From contig CAYZGO010000056.1 of NCBI GenBank assembly GCA_964478075.1, positions 1 to 11,116 of the forward strand: DNA of 11,116 nucleotides, written 5' to 3'. This document shows, in pieces, positions 7,555 to 11,116 of this stretch. This stretch comes from DAOUEX01 sp034430235 (GTDB lineage: Bacteria > Chloroflexota > Anaerolineae > UBA2200). The translations under genes and the position numbers were made by a program. The notes beneath the pieces are model-generated. The model was not told the DNA's origin. It was given only the letters and a program-made list of their open reading frames with translations, and did not search any database. Numbering within the stretch: the first letter of the stretch is position 1; the number at the start of each line of letters is the position of its first letter.

Positions 7555-8286
7555 CTACACATCCTTGGCGCCGTCGGCCAAGGCGATGTTCTTCATCGCC
7601 TCGATTGCGATGCGGATCTCGTTCTCGACGCCCTGCCGGAAGGCATCTTCACACCATTCGGGCTTCACTTCTGTCGCCGTCCCGTCGCAAGCGAAGAGCG
7701 CAGCAGCGCGCCACCCCCGCAGGGCAGCGATGATGAAGAGAGTGTCGCTTTCCATCTCCACTGAGAGCAGCCCGGCATGCCTCAGCAGCTTGCGCATATC
7801 GGGATCTCGAAGACCATAGAAGGCATCCCCCGCCGATCCCAGGCCCACGTGCGCCTTGAGGCTCAGTTGCTTGCCCGCGCTCACAAGCGCACTGGTCACC
7901 TCAAAGTTCGGCACTGCCGGGAATTCCACCGGCAGGTAGTTGTTTGCGGTGCCACCGGCACGGAAGATGCCAGTGGAGATGATGACGTCACCACAGTCCA
8001 CATAGTCCTGATAGGTGCCGCAGGAGCCCACACGGATGAAGGTATCCGCCCCCATGTGCCCCAGTTCTTCGAGGCAGATGGCCGTCGTGGGGCCGCCCAT
8101 CCCGGTGGATGACACTGTCATGGGGATGCCCTCCACGGTGCCAGTGAATACCAGGTAGCCTCGGCTGTCGCTCACCAGTCGTGCGTCATCAAAGCGCGCA
8201 GCGATGTTCTTCGCACGCGCGTGGCTGCCGGGCGTGAAGACATAGCGCGCTATATCCTTTGCATCGCAGCGAATGTGAAACTCCAT
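7555..8286 (-). CDS. Nucleoside phosphorylase, NP-I family (copy A)
   Basis: A 243-aa phosphorylase of the PNP/UDP (NP-I) family, splitting a nucleoside with phosphate into free base and (deoxy)ribose-1-phosphate. Compared from memory with hexameric E. coli PNP, it has the counterparts of H4, phosphate ligands G20, R24 and R42, the R-V-G-S-C-G loop (R85), ribose-binding V-E-M-E at 176-179, and the base-protonating pair D201 and R217. The E-F-P-A segment (121-124) instead recalls uridine phosphorylases, but the Q-x-R uracil motif of Udp is absent. I favour a purine-type enzyme with open specificity. Unlike copy B it has S21 in the phosphate loop, G153 and C200. The start at 8286 aligns exactly with copy B, and a GGAGGG lies about 10 bases upstream. 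It follows copy B after 34 bp and clearly arose by tandem duplication. Confidence 0.9.
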   Translation of the reverse strand: MEFHIRCDAKDIARYVFTPGSHARAKNIAARFDDARLVSDSRGYLVFTGTVEGIPMTVSSTGMGGPTTAICLEELGHMGADTFIRVGSCGTYQDYVDCGDVIISTGIFRAGGTANNYLPVEFPAVPNFEVTSALVSAGKQLSLKAHVGLGSAGDAFYGLRDPDMRKLLRHAGLLSVEMESDTLFIIAALRGWRAAALFACDGTATEVKPEWCEDAFRQGVENEIRIAIEAMKNIALADGAKDV

Positions 8287-8320
8287 CTTTCGCTTGCCCT
8301 CCCTCGTAGTGGTCACAGAA

Positions 8321-9052
8321 CTACTTGCCCGCTTCGGCGTCAGCCAAGGCAATACTCTTCATCGCCTCGATGGCGACGCGAATCTCGTTTTCCTCGCCCT
8401 TGCGGAAGGATTCCTCCCCCCACTCTGGCTTGATCTCCGTAGACGTCCCGTCATTGGCAAAAATCGCTCCAGCACGCCAGCCACGGAAGTGGGACACAAC
8501 AAACAGCGTGTCAGCTTCCATTTCCACTGAAAGCACCCCAGCCAGTTTCAGTTTCTCGAAGAGCTGCGGTTCTGGTAGGACATAGAAGGCATCCCAGGTC
8601 GAGCCAATGCCTACGTGGACCTTGATCCCCAGTTTCTTGGCGCCCTCAACTAGCGCCGTAAGCACCTGGAAATCCGGTGCTGCTGGGAATTCTGGCGGTA
8701 GGTATCGGTTGGCTGTCGCACCTGCTCGGTAAACACCAGTTGGCACGATCAGATCGCCACATGCAACGTGATCCTGCAAGGTGCCGCACGAGCCGACACG
8801 GATAAAGGTGTCCGCGCCCATGTGCGCCAGTTCCTCGATGCAAATGGCGGTCTGGGGGCCACCCATGCCGGTTGATGATACCGTCATGGCGATGCCATTC
8901 ACTGCGCCCGTGTATACCACGTAGCCTCGGCTATCGCTCACCAGTCGTGCGCTGTCGAGGTGGTCCGCGATCTTCTCCGCGCGGTCGTGATCACCCGGCG
9001 CAAAGACATAGCGGGCGATGTCCGCCGGATTGCATTGGATGTGAAACTCCAT
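8321..9052 (-). CDS. Nucleoside phosphorylase, NP-I family (copy B)
   Basis: First gene of the minus-strand operon, 243 aa, aligning with copy A without gaps (about 162 of 243 identical by hand count). The catalytic layout is the same: H4, G20, R24, R42, T-G-M-G-G-P at 61-66, R-V-G-S-C-G at 85-90, V-E-M-E at 176-179, D201 and R217. It keeps the more usual Asp at position 21. It differs from copy A around the presumed base pocket (W153 for Gly, N200 for Cys, A180 for Ser, H198 for Ala), so the two copies may prefer different bases. The start is ATG 9052, with a G-rich site (GGGGGG) about nine bases upstream. The frame is open to a GTG at 9124, but those extra codons match nothing in copy A. 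It is expressed, by inference, from the strong promoter at 9266-9294. Confidence 0.9.
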   Translation of the reverse strand: MEFHIQCNPADIARYVFAPGDHDRAEKIADHLDSARLVSDSRGYVVYTGAVNGIAMTVSSTGMGGPQTAICIEELAHMGADTFIRVGSCGTLQDHVACGDLIVPTGVYRAGATANRYLPPEFPAAPDFQVLTALVEGAKKLGIKVHVGIGSTWDAFYVLPEPQLFEKLKLAGVLSVEMEADTLFVVSHFRGWRAGAIFANDGTSTEIKPEWGEESFRKGEENEIRVAIEAMKSIALADAEAGK

Positions 9053-9116
9053 TATTCTATTCCCCCCGTGGCAACTGAATTCACAGTCGTTACCCTGTAG
9101 CTGTTCATTGGGCTTT

Positions 9117-9134
9117 GTTCTCACTGTAGAGAAC
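9117..9134 (-). promoter_or_regulatory. Inverted repeat in the leader of the nucleoside operon
   Basis: GTTCTC (9117-9122) and GAGAAC (9129-9134) form a perfect 6-bp dyad around six bases. It sits about 65 bp before the copy B start and downstream of the likely transcription start. It could be an mRNA hairpin or a repressor site. It is short enough to be chance, and no T-run follows. Confidence 0.3.
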
Positions 9135-9265
9135 GCACCTCATCTTGGCGAGGCATAGCTTTCTTGAAGGCCTGGTTTTGCCTGTCTTTGCGGTCTCTGT
9201 TCTCTGCGGCGAAATCAAGCAGCTGTCTGAGCGGTCACCTTGCCCAGCCGTCAGGGACGTGCAGT

Positions 9266-9294
9266 AGTATATGACAAAGGCTCATGCGTGTCAA
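9266..9294 (-). promoter_or_regulatory. Near-consensus sigma-70 promoter of the nucleoside operon
   Basis: Read on the minus strand: TTGACA (9289-9294, six of six), a 17-bp spacer, then TATACT (9266-9271, five of six). This is an almost ideal housekeeping promoter. Transcription would start near 9259, leaving a leader of about 207 nt before the copy B ATG. TGACA at 9272-9276 and TGTCA at 9289-9293 are inverted within the promoter and might form an operator. A leader this long leaves room for RNA-based control, but I recognise no known riboswitch. Confidence 0.8.
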
Positions 9295-9430
9295 CCATGT
9301 GGTGTGTCATTTGAAGTTGAAGAGTGAACTGTTTTAACCTGAAAAGTAGACTGGTCATGGTAGATTCCTCGTGGACTGGGAAGGAAGCAATGCGTGACGC
9401 TTGGTGCGAATCAGTGTCTAATGTTCAGTG

Positions 9431-9516
9431 GCAGTTGTGGCTCCGCACCGGGCAGCAGGGCCTTTGTCTTTACGCCAGAGGCGTAAACGGAAGGCGTAAA
9501 CGGCAACTGCTGCCCG
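9431..9516. repeat. Nested inverted repeats with iterated GGCGTAAA half-sites
   Basis: Outer arms CGGGCAGCAG (9449-9458) and CTGCTGCCCG (9507-9516) are perfect 10-bp complements. Inside them, TTTACGCC (9469-9476) and GGCGTAAA (9480-9487) form a perfect 8-bp palindrome around AGA. The right half is repeated: AGGCGTAAACGG occurs at 9479-9490 and again at 9492-9503 (period 13). GCAGTTG (9431-9437) also complements CAACTGC (9504-9510), which offers an alternative pairing. It could be a regulator-binding array, a switching RNA fold, or the relic of a small palindromic mobile element. No T-run follows the stems. Confidence 0.7.
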
Positions 9517-9543
9517 AACTCATGCATCCGAGGCTGACGCAGC

Positions 9544-9572
9544 TTGTTACTGGCAGCCCCTTGTGATACAAT
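9544..9572 (+). promoter_or_regulatory. Promoter of the CoA-racemase gene
   Basis: TTGTTA (9544-9549, four of six matches to -35), a 17-bp spacer, then TACAAT (9567-9572, five of six matches to -10). Transcription would start near 9579, about 55 bp before the ATG at 9635. Spacing is ideal and position is right, but the -35 is moderate. Confidence 0.6.
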
Positions 9573-9587
9573 GGGACAGCTTGTATC
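9565..9587. promoter_or_regulatory. Operator-like dyad over the -10 and start site
   Basis: GATACAA (9565-9571) and TTGTATC (9581-9587) form a perfect 7-bp inverted repeat with a nine-base spacer. It covers the -10 hexamer and the predicted start site, where a bound repressor would block transcription. The regulator is not encoded next to it. The dyad could also form a 5' mRNA hairpin only if transcription began earlier. Confidence 0.5.
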
Positions 9588-9634
9588 CCGTCTGTCTCTC
9601 GCGGGTGGTTTTGCATCTTGTAGGAGGACGGCAA

Positions 9635-10774
9635 ATGCCTGATCTAGCCTTGCAGGGTGTGCGTGTCTTGGATCTGACCCGTCTGCTGCCTGGGCCCTAT
9701 GCTTCGCTGGCGCTGGCTGACCTAGGCGCCGAGGTCATCAAGATCGAAGAACCACATCAAGGCGATTCCTTGCGTTGTCTATTGCCTTTCGGCGCTGACG
9801 ACAGGAATGCGCTCTTTGGACTGCTGAACCGCAACAAGAAGAGCATCACGCTGAACTTGAAAGCACCTGAGGGCAGGGCCATTCTTCTCGAGTTGGCTCG
9901 CAGCGCTGACGTACTGCTGGAAGGCTTTCGACCTGGCGTGATGAAGCGGCTGGGGCTCGACTATGAGGTGCTTGTGGCAGCCAATCAGAGCCTGGTGTAC
10001 GCCTCGATCAGCGGCTACGGCCAGACAGGGCCATATCACTCACGGGCCGGGCACGATTTGAACTACATTGCCCTGGGAGGTCTGCTCGCTGTCACAGGCA
10101 CGCGTGATGGCCCCCCAGTTGTTCCTGGTGTGCCTGTTGCTGATCTTGTAAGCGGGCTGTGGATGGCTCTGGGGGTCGTAGCAGCACTGCTGGGGCGTGA
10201 GCACACGGGGCGTGGACGGTACTTGGATGTCTCTATGCTAGATAGCGTGGCTGCGCTGCTATCTGTGCCACTGTCTGATTGGCTGACCACGGGCCGTGTT
10301 CCCAAACAGGAGAAGATGCCACTCAGCGGCAAGCAGGGTTGCTATAATGTGTACGAGACCGCAGACGGCGGATATATGACTGTGGCTGCTTTGGAGCCCA
10401 AGTTCTGGCGTGCCTTCTGTGTGGCAGTGGGCCGCCCGGACTGGCTCGAAAGACAGAATGACGCTGACCAGGCGAGTCTCATAGCCGAGGTTGCTACGCT
10501 CTTCCGCACACAGCCCAGGGCATACTGGACGGCGCTCTTTGCCGCACACGATTGCTGCTGTGAGCCTGCGCTGACTATGGATGAAGTGTTCACGCACCCG
10601 CAGGCGGTGCACCGTGGTCTGCTGCATGAAAGGCAACTGGCTACGCCGTTGGGCCGCCGCGGAGTGCCGCGTGCTCCTGCGCCAGGACTCGGAGAGCACA
10701 CCACGGAGCTGTTGGCAGAGCTGGGCTACGCTTTGGAGGACGTGGAGCGCTTACGGCAGCGAGGTGTGGTTTAG
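9635..10774 (+). CDS. CaiB/BaiF-superfamily protein, alpha-methylacyl-CoA racemase type
   Basis: A 379-aa member of the family III CoA-transferase superfamily (PF02515). The N-terminal half begins with L-x-G-V-R-V-L-D-L-T-R-L-L-P-G-P and continues with D-L-G-A-E-V-I-K-I-E, N-R-N-K-K-S-I-T-L-N-L and S-I-S-G-Y-G-Q-T-G-P, all typical. What points to the racemase branch is A-G-H-D-L-N-Y with H140, D170 thirty residues later in V-A-D-L, and E254 in L-E-P-K-F. These line up with the His/Asp/Glu set (H126, D156, E241) I recall for mycobacterial alpha-methylacyl-CoA racemase. Such enzymes invert the C2 centre of 2-methylacyl-CoA thioesters ahead of beta-oxidation. A CoA-transferase role is the alternative. 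ATG 9635 is chosen because AGGAGG (9622-9627) lies seven bases upstream; the frame continues to 9563, which would overlap the promoter. It stands alone here, followed by repeats. Confidence 0.88.
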   Translation: MPDLALQGVRVLDLTRLLPGPYASLALADLGAEVIKIEEPHQGDSLRCLLPFGADDRNALFGLLNRNKKSITLNLKAPEGRAILLELARSADVLLEGFRPGVMKRLGLDYEVLVAANQSLVYASISGYGQTGPYHSRAGHDLNYIALGGLLAVTGTRDGPPVVPGVPVADLVSGLWMALGVVAALLGREHTGRGRYLDVSMLDSVAALLSVPLSDWLTTGRVPKQEKMPLSGKQGCYNVYETADGGYMTVAALEPKFWRAFCVAVGRPDWLERQNDADQASLIAEVATLFRTQPRAYWTALFAAHDCCCEPALTMDEVFTHPQAVHRGLLHERQLATPLGRRGVPRAPAPGLGEHTTELLAELGYALEDVERLRQRGVV

Positions 10775-10811
10775 AGACTCACCGCTGACAGCGCCGAGTT
10801 TGCAGAGAGGT

Positions 10812-10842
10812 TTAACCACGGAGACACGGAGCCCACAGAGAG
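10812..10842 (+). repeat. Dispersed CCACGGAGACACGGAG-type repeat
   Basis: The stretch contains AACCACGGAGACACGGAG followed by CCCACAGAGAG, a purine-rich run built from iterated CACGGAG/CACAGAG units about 9 bp long. Near-identical runs are, from memory, scattered in the intergenic DNA of many environmental bacteria, including Chloroflexota. Only one copy is in this window, so its dispersed nature is inferred. Confidence 0.5.
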
Positions 10843-10904
10843 TCTAAGAGCATGTCTGAAATCAGCCAGAGCGCCGACTACGGGATACCGCCAAGCATGA
10901 AAAT

Positions 10905-11104
10905 GTCATTGCGAGGAGCGGTTTTTGCGACGAAGCAATCTCGTAGACGGGGGAGATTGCTCACCTGCACTTGCAGCGCAGGTGCAAGCGTCGCTCCGCT
11001 CGCCCTGGGTCTTCCCCTGGGTCTTTGGCCCCAGGGACAAAGGTGGCCCCAGGGACAAAGGTGGCCCCAGGGACAAAGGTGGCCCCAGGACCAAAGGCAA
11101 TGAC
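10905..11104. repeat. Interspersed palindromic element, right arm interrupted
   Basis: The ends GTCATTGC (10905-10912) and GCAATGAC (11097-11104) are perfect complements. GCGAGGAGCG (10911-10920) matches CGCTCCGCTCGC (10992-11003) imperfectly, and GCAATCTC (10935-10942) pairs with GAGATTGC (10953-10960). This is the plan of a palindromic intergenic repeat I recall from several bacterial lineages, translated by mistake as L-R-G-A-x-F-A-T-K-Q-S. In the usual form the right arm reads GCTCGCAATGAC without a break. Here about 94 bp of CCCTGGG-rich DNA separates GCTCGC from CAATGAC. An inner dyad CTTGCA/TGCAAG (10970-10988) also occurs. It is non-coding and may help end transcription from the racemase gene. 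Confidence 0.65.
11027..11098. repeat. 18-bp tandem repeat (three exact units, one degenerate)
   Basis: The unit GGCCCCAGGGACAAAGGT occurs exactly at 11027-11044, 11045-11062 and 11063-11080, then with three changes at 11081-11098. Just before it, CCCTGGG (11003-11009) and CCCCTGGG (11014-11021) are inverted partial copies that can pair with CCCAGGG in the units. Being 18 bp with no spacers, it is a minisatellite rather than a CRISPR array. Its exactness suggests recent expansion by slippage. Confidence 0.9.
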
Positions 11105-11116
11105 ACGCGCGAAGGA

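Larger units (their letters stand above)
9053..9634. other. Divergent intergenic control region (no gene seen)
   Basis: This 582-bp gap separates the minus-strand nucleoside operon from the plus-strand CoA-racemase gene. It holds two outward-facing promoters, a leader hairpin, a nested inverted-repeat cluster and an operator-like dyad, each listed separately. An 80-codon plus-strand frame inside it has no ribosome site or recognisable product. By eye the part between the promoters is less GC-rich than the flanking genes. Confidence 0.7.

Noticed and set aside
9431..9516. Integron attC-like site or intrinsic terminator
   Set aside because: It lacks the paired core-site sequences of attC, no integrase or cassette is near, and no T-run follows the stems on either strand.
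9324..9566. 80-codon plus-strand frame in the divergent control region
   Set aside because: It crosses the nested palindromes, lacks a ribosome site, and has no family resemblance.
11027..11098. Possible CRISPR array from regularly spaced repeats
   Set aside because: The units are 18 bp and directly abutting, with no spacers, so they form a tandem repeat.
10852..11103. 83-codon frame with W-P-Q-G-Q-R repeats
   Set aside because: It lies wholly within the palindromic element and the 18-bp tandem repeat. It has no ribosome site, and its protein reflects repeat DNA translated in frame.

Overview
The window looks like a chromosomal segment of a GC-rich bacterium, most likely of the Chloroflexota (Anaerolineae-like). 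I infer this from the gene style, from the pairing of a DUF5666-type protein with a MacA/MacB-like transporter, and from the types of dispersed intergenic repeat at the right end. No marker gene (rRNA, tRNA, ribosomal protein) is present, so the taxonomic call is weak.

Left block, plus strand (1-5455). The 3' end of a DUF5666-like exported-protein gene is followed by an RND/HlyD-type (MacA-like) adaptor and, overlapping by ATGA, a MacB/FtsX-type ABC permease. No ATPase gene lies in the part of the operon that can be seen. After a 218-bp gap with an extended -10 promoter candidate come an OmpR/PhoB-type response regulator and its sensor histidine kinase, also overlapping by ATGA. The two pairs could form a signal-and-export module, but that is inference.

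Middle block, minus strand (5717-9052). This reads right to left as a nucleoside-salvage operon: two tandem nucleoside phosphorylases (243 aa each, about 67% identical by hand count, no gaps), a ribokinase, and a small P-loop kinase-like protein of unknown substrate. A near-consensus sigma-70 promoter (TTGACA-N17-TATACT) lies about 200 bp upstream of the first gene. The phosphorylases would split nucleosides into base and (deoxy)ribose-1-phosphate, and the sugar kinase and P-loop enzyme would handle products.

Right block (9053-11116). A 582-bp intergenic region holds the minus-strand promoter, a nested set of inverted repeats (9431-9516), and a plus-strand promoter whose -10 and start region are overlapped by a perfect dyad. 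This promoter serves a CaiB/BaiF-superfamily gene that carries the His/Asp/Glu set of alpha-methylacyl-CoA racemases. Downstream lie two dispersed-repeat fragments. The second is an imperfect palindromic element whose right terminal arm is split by about 94 bp of CCCTGGG-rich DNA with 18-bp tandem repeats.

Most genes are recognisable housekeeping or accessory families. The points most worth following are the ATPase-less adaptor/permease pair, the diverged phosphorylase tandem with its orphan P-loop kinase, the nested intergenic palindromes, and the interrupted repeat element.
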